Source: Gemmatimonadota bacterium
GTDB taxonomy: Bacteria; Latescibacterota; UBA2968
Assembly (NCBI GenBank): GCA_026705765.1
Contig: JAPPAB010000101.1
Location: 1 to 55,542, forward strand
Reading direction: 5' to 3'
Length of the DNA: 55,542 nucleotides
The position numbers and the translations under genes are program-made. Positions 7,813 through 16,135 of the stretch are shown in pieces; the stretch's first letter is position 1, and every line of letters starts with the position of its first letter. The notes under the pieces are model-generated. The model was not told the DNA's origin and did not search any database. It worked only from the letters and a program-made list of their open reading frames with translations.

Positions 7813-8099
7813 TCCTTCCGCAATTGCACGGCTCGACGGCGATGATGGGAGTTGACGGCGTTGCGTATGATGCTGTGTAACCAGGGTCTAAATCGGTCGG
7901 GTTTGCGAAGTTGGTGCAGATTTTCGTACGCTTTGATAAATACGATTTGGACCAGATCTTCTACGTCGTCAACCAATCGTATGGATCGGGCAATTTGGGC
8001 ATACACATATCGCGAATAGCGTTGCACCAGAATTGCGAATGCTTTGCGGTCGCCATCCAGAATTTGAGCGATGAGCGCGCTGTCTTCAATCTGTTCCAC
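7809..8099 (-). pseudogene. ECF sigma factor fragment, region 2 only
   Basis: This encodes the N-terminal half of an extracytoplasmic-function sigma factor. Region 2 is clear: DSALIAQILDGDRKAFAILV, then a YVYAQIARSI segment, DVEDLVQIVFIKAYENL (core-binding helix) and RFRPWLHSIIRNAVNSHHRRR (-10 recognition). The protein stops right after region 2 at about 96 residues, while family members run to about 190 with a region 4 for the -35 box. The GTG at 8099 with GGAG upstream is the likely start; TTG at 8120 is an alternative. Its stop overlaps the DapA-family gene end, so the 3' half was probably lost when that gene arrived. A functional region-2-only regulator is less likely but possible. Confidence 0.7.
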
Positions 8100-8175
8100 G
8101 AATGCTCCACGAGAAATCAATTCACGCGTGTTGAAATAAAAGACGAGTTTGTATCCCGAAAGTGTCGCACGGATA

Positions 8176-8206
8176 TAAAAAAAGCCCCGGATTGTCCGGG
8201 GCTTTT
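8176..8206 (-). terminator. Terminator of the PhyH gene at 8221
   Basis: An 11-12 bp GC-rich stem (AAAAGCCCCGGA / TCCGGGGCTTTT) with a 3-base loop. Read on the minus strand it is followed by seven T, 15 bases after the PhyH stop at 8221. It also carries TTTT on the plus strand, so it may act both ways. Confidence 0.85.
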
Positions 8207-8220
8207 GGTTTTATGGGCTG

Positions 8221-9039
8221 TTAAGCATTGGGACACTTAAAGTCCAGGCCATCCATGATGACTTTTATCTGGTCGGATGGTTTGAAATAATCTGTCGCCG
8301 TATAGTTTTCGCCCAGATCACCCATTAACCGACGGCGGCGAGGTGTCATGCGGGATAGCACTTCTTCGGGACATTTTTCGTAATCGTAGGGTCTGCACCA
8401 CATTTGGCCATACCGAAAGGTGATGCTGCGCCGCACGACGTCTGTGTGATTTGGCGCAACCGCGTGCCACATGGTATTGGGGAAGATCGCGCAATCTCCC
8501 GCTTCGGCAATGAGTTGTATTGCGCCGGGTGGTGTTTCATTGCGCGCCTCTTTGGGCATTGGGCGGCGATGGCTACCGGGTACCAGACAGAAGTTTGCAC
8601 AATTTTCGTGTGGAATATCGGTGAGGAAGAACTGTATTTTGAAGTTTAATGGCAGACTGTCTGGCGTGACTCGAATTTGTGCCAATGAGCGTCCAGCATC
8701 GGTGTGCCAGCCGATCAAGTTATCGGTTTTGTCATTTGGATAGCGCACGTAGATTTGCGATCCCATGATCTGGATATAAGGTCCCATCAGGTCGAGGATG
8801 GTGCCGAATAAGTTGGGATGGTCCATTAATCCGTCAATCCGACTTGTTCGGAAGAGCGTTTGGATGATGGTATAGACGCCTTTTTCGAGGACCTCGGGAT
8901 ATTTGGCTTCGTACTTTGCGATTACTTCATTGGCCGCATCGAGGTAACCCGCTGCTTCGTCTTTGGGGATTACATTTTTGAGATGTAAATATCCCTGCTC
9001 CTGCCACTGTTGCCGCATGGATTTGCTCACGTGGTTCAT
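8221..9039 (-). CDS. Phytanoyl-CoA dioxygenase (PhyH) family protein 1
   Basis: A 272-residue Fe(II)/2-oxoglutarate-dependent oxygenase of the PhyH family. The iron triad is His112 and Asp114 in GWHTDAG and His192 in TMWHAV; the 2-oxoglutarate-binding Arg is in VVRRSITF at about 203-204. The VPGSH signature is at 153-157. CAGGAG lies just before the ATG. Such enzymes hydroxylate or halogenate small molecules; bacterial members are rarely characterised, and the acyl-CoA substrate in the name is not implied. The gene stands alone on the minus strand with its own strong terminator, divergent from ybjQ. Confidence 0.88.
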   Translation of the reverse strand: MNHVSKSMRQQWQEQGYLHLKNVIPKDEAAGYLDAANEVIAKYEAKYPEVLEKGVYTIIQTLFRTSRIDGLMDHPNLFGTILDLMGPYIQIMGSQIYVRYPNDKTDNLIGWHTDAGRSLAQIRVTPDSLPLNFKIQFFLTDIPHENCANFCLVPGSHRRPMPKEARNETPPGAIQLIAEAGDCAIFPNTMWHAVAPNHTDVVRRSITFRYGQMWCRPYDYEKCPEEVLSRMTPRRRRLMGDLGENYTATDYFKPSDQIKVIMDGLDFKCPNA

Positions 9040-9152
9040 GTCAAAGCTCCTGTTTTTTGAATGTTGTTTTAGACCTTAGCTCTTGCCTGATTGTGTACAA
9101 TGAGATATTTTTTCGATGAAACTATCGGAAAACAATATAAAAGGAGGCTTTT

Positions 9153-9473
9153 ATGCTCGTGTTGACAACCCCCAATATTGAGGGAAAAACTGTTGATAGC
9201 TATCAGGGTATTGTGACGGGTGAAGCCATTTTGGGTGCCAATTTTTTCAAAGATATTTTTGCGAGTCTCCGCGATATTGTCGGCGGGCGTTCAGCCGCGT
9301 ATGAGTCAGAACTCCGCAGAGCCAAAGATCTTGCCATTGAGGAAATGGTCGAACAGGCACGCGGTATGGGTGCCAATGCCGTCATTGGGGTGGATCTCGA
9401 CTACGATACCGTTGGTGAGGGCAGTATGCTTATGGTCAGTGCCAGTGGCACGGCTGTTACTTATCGGGATTGA
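9153..9473 (+). CDS. YbjQ/UPF0145 family protein
   Basis: A 106-residue protein of the YbjQ family (DUF74). It opens with [14 protein letters not shown], has the family's [23 protein letters not shown]-type segment at residues about 29-50, and [25 protein letters not shown] at about 61-85. AAAAGGAGG lies directly upstream of the ATG. The family forms homopentameric-type small domains and has no established function; some members are linked to metal or membrane stress. The length equals the family norm, so it looks intact. It is followed directly by the composite octamer repeat. Confidence 0.88.
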   Translation: MLVLTTPNIEGKTVDSYQGIVTGEAILGANFFKDIFASLRDIVGGRSAAYESELRRAKDLAIEEMVEQARGMGANAVIGVDLDYDTVGEGSMLMVSASGTAVTYRD

Positions 9474-9478
9474 GACGG

Positions 9479-9590
9479 CGAACGAATCAACGAATCAACG
9501 ACGCAGTTCGGACTAATTCGGGGTGGTAGGGTGGGGTTCGTCTATTCGTCTATTCGTCTATTCGTCTATTCGTCTATTCGTCTATTCGCG
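9479..9590. repeat. Composite octamer repeat, copy 2 (long)
   Basis: The element begins with two CGAATCAA-type octamers (9481-9499), has a spacer of about 40 bases ending GGGTGGTAGGGTGGGGTTCG, then six perfect TCTATTCG octamers at 9541-9588. The same two octamers in the same order, with the same GGGTGGT..GTGGGGTTCG core, occur at 39640-39724 with only two TCTATTCG units. It lies between ybjQ and the PhyH gene, outside any coding region. Confidence 0.85.
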
Positions 9591-9617
9591 CTTTGTATTA
9601 CCGTAGAATTGTTGTAT

Positions 9618-10487
9618 TCATTTTTTATAGTGTTCTTTGGAAAATTTTGACTCTTTCACCACGGTTTGCGATTCGTAAATAGATCCGCTTCGGAGTGCGC
9701 CCGGCCAGGGCATTCGCACGGGTACGGCTTCCACGCGTGGGACGTTGGTCGGTTCACCGCGCACGATTGTTTCATTGAACAAATCCCAGTTGTTCAGGCC
9801 CGATAGGGGGTACGCATCGATCGCGCAGTATTGAAATAGGAGCAGTCGGCGGGGTTTGTCAGATGTGTTGGATACTGACCCGTGTAGCATGCGGACGTGG
9901 TGGATTGTGATGCCGCCTGCTTTGACCATTACGGGTACGGCGCCTTTGTCGCTAAAGGTAGAGTCGGTTACGGCGCCACAGAAATGGCCCTCGAGGTGAT
10001 GGTCGTAAATTGGCCCTTTGTGCGAGCCGGGGATGACGAGCAAGGGGCCGTTCTCTTCTGTCATGTCGTCGAGTACTATACCCACGGCGAGCAAGTCGTC
10101 GTTGCTATGCGGATAAAATGCCCAGTCCTGATGCCATTCGACCGGGCTGCCGTAGCCGGGTTGCTTCATGTTCAGTTTGTTGCCATTACACCGCAGGCCG
10201 TATCCGATCAATTGCGATACGATTCCCAAAATTTTCTCGTGATGCAGGGTTTTGCGATATACTTCATGTAGCAAAATCGGACTTTTTAAGCGTCTCAGTT
10301 TTGGGTTTTCGGGTGTGTGTCCGGGTTCGAGGTCGAATACTTCGGTGTGATCGGTGACCTCCCGCGATTTTTCCACATATTCATCGGTTATCCGACGCAG
10401 GTCATTGACTTCGTTTTCACTGAGCACGTTCTCCACACCGAGATATCCGTGTTCGTGATAAAACGCAATTTGTTTCTGGGTGAGCAT
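9618..10487 (-). CDS. Phytanoyl-CoA dioxygenase (PhyH) family protein 2
   Basis: A 289-residue non-heme iron oxygenase. The metal triad is His119/Asp121 in VEWHQDW and His202 in RMLHGS; the co-substrate Arg is near 213-214 in KPRRLLLF. VIPGSH at 151-156 is the family signature. The N-terminal FYHEHGYLGVENVLS segment is also typical. AAGGAG precedes the ATG by 7 bases. It is the second gene of a minus-strand pair, 16 bases after a canonical sulfatase, so oxygenase and sulfatase probably act on the same sulfated or decorated substrate. The C-terminus is lysine-rich (ESKFSKEHYKK). The substrate is unknown. Confidence 0.9.
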   Translation of the reverse strand: MLTQKQIAFYHEHGYLGVENVLSENEVNDLRRITDEYVEKSREVTDHTEVFDLEPGHTPENPKLRRLKSPILLHEVYRKTLHHEKILGIVSQLIGYGLRCNGNKLNMKQPGYGSPVEWHQDWAFYPHSNDDLLAVGIVLDDMTEENGPLLVIPGSHKGPIYDHHLEGHFCGAVTDSTFSDKGAVPVMVKAGGITIHHVRMLHGSVSNTSDKPRRLLLFQYCAIDAYPLSGLNNWDLFNETIVRGEPTNVPRVEAVPVRMPWPGALRSGSIYESQTVVKESKFSKEHYKK

Positions 10488-10503
10488 GGTTTACTCCTTA
10501 CTT

Positions 10504-11976
10504 TTATGGATGGCGGTATTTGTTTCCAAATTTTTCGCGCAGTAAGACGGCGCCTTCTGCACGGTCGGTTTCTGCAAGGCGATCGCAATAGTCTTCGAAA
10601 GCTCCCCAGGTGTGCATTGGTCCACCTTCTTGCATGACTGTCCAGAGGGGATCGTTGTCGTAGGGTCGCGGCATGGTTTCCATCATGTGGTCGTGCCAGT
10701 TCATGAGGCGATACGCAGCCTCGCGGCATATATCGGGATTTTCAGACGCGACGTCGCGCATTTCATAGGGGTCGTCTGATAGGTTAAACAATAGTTCGCG
10801 TGGGTAAAGTCGATATCCGTCGTGATAGGTGCGGATATAAATCCAGTCGTCAAAGCGGACAGCCCGCTGACATACATGCGCGCACTGGCTCAAGATCAAT
10901 TCGCTACGCCCGGCATCTGCGCCTTCGGTAATGACAGGGGCGTAACTTTCGCCATCCCACAACGCTTGTTTTTGCCCACATAGAAGATCGGCTAATGTGG
11001 GCGCTAAATCAATATTGTAATGCAGGCCCTCGTCTGTGATTCCAGACTGCCCGCCGGGCCATTTTACAATCATCGGTATATGGCAGGTCGCCTGATCGGC
11101 TGTTCCGTGTTCGCCGTATATGCCGAGTTCGCCCATGTTTTCGCCGTGATCCGCGCTGATGATGATCGCGGTGTCGTCCAGTACGCCTTTGTCTTCCAAT
11201 ATGCCCACAATGATGGCAATTTGATCATCTACGTACCGGATTGCGGTGTCGTATCCGTCGATCATTCGCCGCAGGTCGTCCATGTTGTCCAGGCGCCCGG
11301 GGTGCCGGGGAAAGCGGGGATTGGGGCGGTCGTTCCACATCATGATGTCCTGCGCGGTGTGGGGGCCGACGAGTTTTTTGTGTTCTTCCAGCAATTCGGG
11401 TGTTAGCCAGGCTGGGAGAGGATCATCGGCAAAGGGTTCGCCGTATTCTGCTGGCGCGCGATAGGGGGTGTGTACATCCCAGTAATTGATGTGCAAAAAC
11501 CAGTTGTCGTCCGCGGCATTGTCATTCAGCCATTTTTCGACTACGGGTGTTACTTCTTCGGCTGATTCCATGCCGCCTTTGCCGGTGTTATGTATTTCGT
11601 TGAAGCCGGCATAAAAGTGCCACGCGGCATGCCGCTGTCCAAAGGGGCTGATCATGGATGTTTTAAAGCCCTGACGCTGTAAGAATCCGGCCAGTCCCTC
11701 GTTGGCGAGTCGATCTCGAAATCCGCGGTTTGGTCCATTTATTCTCCGTTCTGATGCGGTGCCGCCGTGTCCTACGACGCCCGAATGAATGCCGAATTGC
11801 CCGGAGTAAAATGCGGTGCGCGACGGCAAGCAGGGTGCGTCTGTTGTATAGACCTGGTTAAATCGAATGCCTTCGGCTGCGATTTTGTCAATTGTTGGCG
11901 ATGTGTTGCGGTGATATCCGTAACAGCCCAGGTGCGTGGGATTTAAGGCGTCGAGATCGAGGTACAGGATGCGCAT
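10504..11976 (-). CDS. Sulfatase with canonical formylglycine site
   Basis: A 490-residue sulfatase. The maturation motif is C49-L-P-S-R53 followed by TAFYSGQ; Cys49 would become formylglycine. Metal ligands fit DLDALNPTHLG near residues 7-17 and IISADHGENMGE in the C-terminal half. There is no signal peptide, so it would act in the cytoplasm unless exported another way. AAGGAA lies before the ATG. It heads an operon with the PhyH gene at 9618. It is arylsulfatase/choline-sulfatase-like in layout; the sulfated substrate (polysaccharide fragment, choline sulfate, lipid) cannot be told. No formylglycine-generating enzyme gene is present in the window. Confidence 0.9.
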   Translation of the reverse strand: MRILYLDLDALNPTHLGCYGYHRNTSPTIDKIAAEGIRFNQVYTTDAPCLPSRTAFYSGQFGIHSGVVGHGGTASERRINGPNRGFRDRLANEGLAGFLQRQGFKTSMISPFGQRHAAWHFYAGFNEIHNTGKGGMESAEEVTPVVEKWLNDNAADDNWFLHINYWDVHTPYRAPAEYGEPFADDPLPAWLTPELLEEHKKLVGPHTAQDIMMWNDRPNPRFPRHPGRLDNMDDLRRMIDGYDTAIRYVDDQIAIIVGILEDKGVLDDTAIIISADHGENMGELGIYGEHGTADQATCHIPMIVKWPGGQSGITDEGLHYNIDLAPTLADLLCGQKQALWDGESYAPVITEGADAGRSELILSQCAHVCQRAVRFDDWIYIRTYHDGYRLYPRELLFNLSDDPYEMRDVASENPDICREAAYRLMNWHDHMMETMPRPYDNDPLWTVMQEGGPMHTWGAFEDYCDRLAETDRAEGAVLLREKFGNKYRHP

Positions 11977-12068
11977 AGATGTTCCTTTTCTGTTTTGGTT
12001 CGTTCAGGGGATAATTTACCTTTAAAATTGTTTCTTAGCAAGTGTTCCACGCTGATAATCAGAACCTC

Positions 12069-12097
12069 TTGACGGATTGGCCCGTTGACATTATTCT
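12069..12097 (+). promoter_or_regulatory. Putative promoter for the 12.1-14.0 kb operon
   Basis: TTGACG at 12069-12074, 17 bases, TATTCT at 12092-12097. Transcription would begin near 12104, before the GAGGAGAG SD at 12117. An overlapping TTGACA at 12085 with AACAAT would start inside the SD and is less likely. Confidence 0.35.
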
Positions 12098-12129
12098 GCA
12101 TCGCACAAACAATAGCGAGGAGAGCACAG

Positions 12130-12933
12130 ATGACAGAGCCAACAATTTCTCTTTCACAGGAACAAATTCATTCATTTCACGAGGATGGGTTCCTCGTTCT
12201 CAATGCGATTACGACGGAGGAGGAGGTGGAACAGCTTCGGAAAATTTACGATCGGCTTTTTTCGGATCGCACGGGGTGGGATCAGGGGAGTCAGTTTGAT
12301 CTGGCGGGTACAGATGAGGATGATCAACCACGCCTTCCGCAAATGCTCGGTCCCAGCCGTTTTGCGCCCGAGTTGAAGGATACGCTCTATCTGGCCAATG
12401 CGCGGGCGATTGCGCGGCAGTTGCTGGGTTCTGATATGCTCGATAGGAATGGCGAACACATGATTTACAAGCCGCCGCGTATTGGTGCGCCAACGCCGTG
12501 GCATCAGGATCAGGCGTATCACGATCCTGCGATGGCGTACAAAGGTGTAAATTTTTGGATGCCGCTGGACGATGCGACGGTTGAATCCGGTTGTTTGCAG
12601 TTTATTCCGGGTAGCCACAAGCTCGATGTTTTGCCGCATCACAGTATTAACCGGGATCCGCGTATTCACGGTCTTGAGGTCGATGATCCCGAACAGTATG
12701 CCGCGCGGGCGGTTCCTTGCCCTGTTGCGGCTGGCGGGGCTTCGCTTCACGCGTGTTATATGCTTCACTACGCTGAGCCAAATCGCACAGATGTTCCGCG
12801 GAGGGCTTATACGCTTACGTTCAGGACGCCACCCCAGACGCGCGATAAGCCCGTTGATGCATATTGGCAAAAGAACAAACAGACGGCGCGGCAAGCAAGG
12901 GCAGATGCGTATCAAACAAGGGGTTCTATGTAG
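12130..12933 (+). CDS. Phytanoyl-CoA dioxygenase (PhyH) family protein 3
   Basis: A 267-residue PhyH-type oxygenase. The triad is His125/Asp127 in PWHQDQAYH and His213 in MLHYAEPN, with the 2-oxoglutarate Arg near 224 in VPRRAYTL. FIPGSHK at 158-164 is the family signature. The ATG at 12130 follows GAGGAGAG; an upstream in-frame ATG at 12085 has no SD and overlaps promoter-like sequence. It is 27 bases upstream of an NAD-dependent epimerase, likely one transcript. The C-terminal tail is Gln/Lys/Arg-rich. The HQDQAY context is shared with PhyH members acting on polar small molecules such as ectoine, but the substrate here is not determinable. Confidence 0.9.
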   Translation: MTEPTISLSQEQIHSFHEDGFLVLNAITTEEEVEQLRKIYDRLFSDRTGWDQGSQFDLAGTDEDDQPRLPQMLGPSRFAPELKDTLYLANARAIARQLLGSDMLDRNGEHMIYKPPRIGAPTPWHQDQAYHDPAMAYKGVNFWMPLDDATVESGCLQFIPGSHKLDVLPHHSINRDPRIHGLEVDDPEQYAARAVPCPVAAGGASLHACYMLHYAEPNRTDVPRRAYTLTFRTPPQTRDKPVDAYWQKNKQTARQARADAYQTRGSM

Positions 12934-12960
12934 TAGATCAAAAAATCAAAAGGAGATTTT

Positions 12961-13968
12961 ATGAAGGTTCTCGTTACAGGTGCCGCTGGACAGGTCGGTT
13001 GCCGGCTGGTGCGCCAGTTGCTCGACCAGAATTGTGAAGTTCGTGGGACCATTCTTTCCGACGATCCCGCGCGCAGCCGTCTCGATGGTGTCGATATTGA
13101 GTTGCGCGAGGGAGATTTGACAGATTTATCTTATGTTAAAGATGCCGTCGAGGGCGTGGATGCGGTTATTCATACCGCCAATCTCGTCGGTCCGCATTTT
13201 GAACTTAATAACCAGATCAATCTCCAGGTTACACGCGCGTGTGAGGGCGTTGCCGATCGGCTCGAACGCTATGTTTATACCAGTTCTTCGGGTGTGTTTC
13301 CCAATAATGGCGAAAATGTTCCGTGTGCTTATCATCCGGTGGATGAATTGCATCCCAAACGGCCGGATGGCGAGTATTCTATGTCCAAGTATTTCGGCGA
13401 GGTGATGGCAGAACGCGCTAATCGAGAGACGGGTTTGCGCTATTCTATTGTGCGTCCGAGTCACGTTTTGTCCGGGACCAAGATTTTGAATCAGTTCAGT
13501 GTTGCGCGCGTGGTCAATTTGTTGAAGAAAAGCCAGGAAAGACCCGGTACGGAACTCTATATGGCCGATGGGACGGAACTGTGGCACGATATTGAAGCGA
13601 AGGCGGCGTCTCCGCAGCAACCGTGTAGTATTACGGATGAGGATGGACGCCCCTGGCTTTATCAGCCGCAGGATGCCCGCGATATTGCCCATTGTCTGGT
13701 TTGTGCGCTGAACTCCGGCGCGGCGCTGGGCGAGTCGTTCAATGCCGGCGCGCCAGAGCCATTTCCTTTTACCGAAGGGGCGCGGTTGATTGGAGAAAGA
13801 AGAGGGGTTGAGCCGCTTGAGGTCAGAGTTCCCCTCCAGTACATGTATGACCATGCCATTGGCAAGGCCAAGAGTTTGATTGATTATCGTCCGCAAGGCG
13901 ATTTGAATGCGATGATCGAGTCGGCTTTTGCGTGTGAAGAAGGCGCGACGGACTATACCTGGGATTGA
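12961..13968 (+). CDS. NAD-dependent epimerase/dehydratase (extended SDR)
   Basis: A 335-residue extended short-chain dehydrogenase. The N-terminal GAAGQVG (residues 7-13) is the GxxGxxG cofactor loop, and the catalytic Tyr-x-x-x-Lys appears as YSMSK near residues 139-143 after YTSSSGVFP. A nearly perfect AAAAGGAG SD precedes the ATG. These enzymes epimerise, dehydrate or reduce nucleotide sugars or related keto-alcohols. It is co-transcribed with PhyH 3 and ends 6 bases from the convergent Gfo/Idh/MocA gene. No nucleotide-sugar pathway genes are nearby, so a free sugar or polyol derivative is as likely as an NDP-sugar. Confidence 0.87.
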   Translation: MKVLVTGAAGQVGCRLVRQLLDQNCEVRGTILSDDPARSRLDGVDIELREGDLTDLSYVKDAVEGVDAVIHTANLVGPHFELNNQINLQVTRACEGVADRLERYVYTSSSGVFPNNGENVPCAYHPVDELHPKRPDGEYSMSKYFGEVMAERANRETGLRYSIVRPSHVLSGTKILNQFSVARVVNLLKKSQERPGTELYMADGTELWHDIEAKAASPQQPCSITDEDGRPWLYQPQDARDIAHCLVCALNSGAALGESFNAGAPEPFPFTEGARLIGERRGVEPLEVRVPLQYMYDHAIGKAKSLIDYRPQGDLNAMIESAFACEEGATDYTWD

Positions 13969-13974
13969 GAAGTT

Positions 13975-14997
13975 CTAAAGGCGTGTTCTCAAGGCATCTA
14001 TCAGATTATCTGCTGGTTCGAAGGGCAGTTTTACGGGCCGGTGTTCCAGTGCGCTTGTGTAGATTCCCAGGATGATGTTGAAGTCGCGCAAGGCGAGGTC
14101 GAGGTTCAGAGGGTGGACCTTTGCGTCGTCTTCAATCCATTGTAGCATGGCATCTGTCATGGCCGCTTGTCCGAGTATGTCTTCGTCGGGGTATTCGTGC
14201 GTGCCCCGTTCTATGTGGCCATCGATACCTGTCTCCCACGACCACATGGTCCAGTGTACATATCCCCGCGTGCCATAGGCGGCGATGCGCTTGTGGACAT
14301 TGGTGCGATCTTCATTTGTTACGCGCGGGGCAAATGGTCCCGAGATGAGTTGGGCGCGCAGGCCATCGGCGTATTCTATTGCGCCGATGCACTGGTCGGG
14401 CGCGAAGTGTTTTTTTGGCGTGTCTTCCAGGCCGTCTGTGCCAGAGGCTTGTCCCATTACTTTTGTGGGGATGCCATCTGGATGGAAGGCGGCGATGGAT
14501 TGTAGCGCGTGCGTGCCCTGATACGCCAGGTTCATGCCGCAGCTCGCTTCGATAAATCGGATGTCGCCGATTTTTCCTTCCTGTACGATATTTTGCAAAT
14601 GCTGTCTGCGCGGGTGAAAGTGTAGCTGGTGATTTACCGCGATTTTGGTTTTTGCGGTTGTTGTAAAGTTTTTGATTGCGCGCCAGTCTTCTCCTTGAAT
14701 TGCTATGGGTTTTTCCACGAGGACAGCGGGTACTCCGGCGTTTTCCGCGGCTTCGAATACTTCCAGTCGCACACTGGGCGGGGTATTTACGTGTACCAGG
14801 TCTGGCTGTTCTTTTTCAAACATTTCCCGATAGTCCAAATACCTTATATCGACGTCAAATGTATCGCCAAATGCGTGCAGACTTTCTTCTGTTCGGGTGG
14901 AGATTGCGGCGAATTTGCCGTGTGTTACGTGTTGATACGCTTCCGCCAATCCCCGTGCGCGTCCGCCGCTTACGCCGATTATTGCACATTTAAGCAT
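13975..14997 (-). CDS. Gfo/Idh/MocA oxidoreductase 1
   Basis: A 340-residue NAD(P)-dependent oxidoreductase of the Gfo/Idh/MocA family. The Rossmann start CAIIGVSGGRARG replaces the usual GxGxxG with GxSGGxA, and the EKP motif is at residues 95-97 (LVEKPIA). The C-terminal half carries the alpha/beta substrate domain. It is the second gene of a minus-strand pair, 22 bases after a zinc alcohol dehydrogenase. The pair could oxidise a sugar or cyclitol in successive steps, with the exact substrate open. Confidence 0.87.
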   Translation of the reverse strand: MLKCAIIGVSGGRARGLAEAYQHVTHGKFAAISTRTEESLHAFGDTFDVDIRYLDYREMFEKEQPDLVHVNTPPSVRLEVFEAAENAGVPAVLVEKPIAIQGEDWRAIKNFTTTAKTKIAVNHQLHFHPRRQHLQNIVQEGKIGDIRFIEASCGMNLAYQGTHALQSIAAFHPDGIPTKVMGQASGTDGLEDTPKKHFAPDQCIGAIEYADGLRAQLISGPFAPRVTNEDRTNVHKRIAAYGTRGYVHWTMWSWETGIDGHIERGTHEYPDEDILGQAAMTDAMLQWIEDDAKVHPLNLDLALRDFNIILGIYTSALEHRPVKLPFEPADNLIDALRTRL

Positions 14998-15019
14998 TGA
15001 TTACTTCCTCCTTTACACT

Positions 15020-16039
15020 TTATCCCCACGGTTTTAATACGACTTTTGCACACTCGCCCGTGGTTTGCAATTCCCAGGCTTTTTGCACGTCTTCGAGTGA
15101 GAATATATGTGAGATCATCCGATTCAATTTGTCTGTGTTTGCGCGGACGACTTGCATGAGTTTTGGTACGTCTTTTAAGTTGTAATGCCAGGAGCCGACG
15201 AGTGTGATGCCTTTTCGGATCATGTCTTGGCTGATTCGCAAGGGGGTTTCTTCTCCGCATTCGCCCACGAATGCCACCTGCCCACGCCGTCTCGCAGCGT
15301 CGATGCACAACCGGTGTGCAGATACGGCACCCGAGCAATCTACGGCAGCATCTACGCCAATGCCGTTGGTGAGGTCCATTATTTGTTGCAGGGCGTTTTC
15401 TTCGAGGGGATCGATTGCTTCGTCTGCGCCCAGTTCGAGTGCTTTTTCGCGCCGATAGGGGTTGATATCTACGGCTATTACACGCGCGCCAAGGTGTTTG
15501 CTGTTGATGACGCCTCCAAGTCCCACGGGACCGAGGCCAGTGACCATGAATGTGTCGTAGGCGTTTATTTGCATGCGCTGTATGGCGCCAAATGTGGGTC
15601 CCAGACCGCAGCAGGCCATTCCCCCGTGTTCATAAGAGACGTCGTCGGGAATTTTTGGGAGTAGCCAGTCGGGTTTTAAGAGGTACTGCGCCATGGTGGC
15701 TCGGCCTTCTTCTCCGCCTGTGAATTCGGCGAAGTTTGCGCTTTGCTGGCAGTGGATGTAATCGCCGCTGATACACAATGGGCATGTACCACACGGATAT
15801 TGGGGCATTACGGCTACGCGGTCGCCGACTGATACGCGCCCGGGTTGGGCGATTTCGACGACTTCACCGGCTGCTTCGTGTCCCAGAGAGGTGGTTTTTC
15901 TGCCGCCTGTAAATCCTTTGTATTCTGTACACATCGGCGCGGCGTGAACTTTTACCAGTGCCCAGTTGTCTTTTGGCTTTGGGTCTGGTACGTCTATTAC
16001 GCCGCCTTTGCGTTCACCAAATATTGCAGCTACTTTCAT
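15020..16039 (-). CDS. Zinc-dependent medium-chain alcohol dehydrogenase
   Basis: A 339-residue MDR dehydrogenase. Catalytic zinc ligands are Cys37 (PMCTEY) and His54-Glu55 (LGHEAAGE); the structural zinc site is Cys83, Cys86, Cys89 and Cys97 in PCGTCPLCISGDYIHC. The NAD-binding loop is GLGPVGLGG near residue 170. This fits the sorbitol/threonine/L-iditol dehydrogenase branch. An SD (GGAGGTAAAAA) lies before the ATG. It heads the operon with Gfo/Idh/MocA 1 and is divergent from Gfo/Idh/MocA 2 with 96 bases between starts. It probably oxidises a secondary alcohol of a polyol or sugar acid; the name of the substrate is not supported by sequence alone. Confidence 0.9.
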   Translation of the reverse strand: MKVAAIFGERKGGVIDVPDPKPKDNWALVKVHAAPMCTEYKGFTGGRKTTSLGHEAAGEVVEIAQPGRVSVGDRVAVMPQYPCGTCPLCISGDYIHCQQSANFAEFTGGEEGRATMAQYLLKPDWLLPKIPDDVSYEHGGMACCGLGPTFGAIQRMQINAYDTFMVTGLGPVGLGGVINSKHLGARVIAVDINPYRREKALELGADEAIDPLEENALQQIMDLTNGIGVDAAVDCSGAVSAHRLCIDAARRRGQVAFVGECGEETPLRISQDMIRKGITLVGSWHYNLKDVPKLMQVVRANTDKLNRMISHIFSLEDVQKAWELQTTGECAKVVLKPWG

Positions 16040-16135
16040 TTTTTACCTCCAGAATGGGGTTGACAGAGGTCATGGATCGCTATTCATTCAACAAGCTATA
16101 GAATATTTCCAATAATAGATTTCACGGAGAATATC

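Noticed and set aside
9541-9588. Possible CRISPR or short tandem coding repeat
   Set aside because: Units are 8 bases, perfect and without spacers; there are no cas genes and no open frame covers them. It is a microsatellite-like part of the composite repeat.
12085-12129. Upstream start for PhyH 3
   Set aside because: The ATG at 12085 lies inside promoter-like sequence and has no SD, while ATG 12130 has GAGGAGAG and gives the normal family N-terminus.
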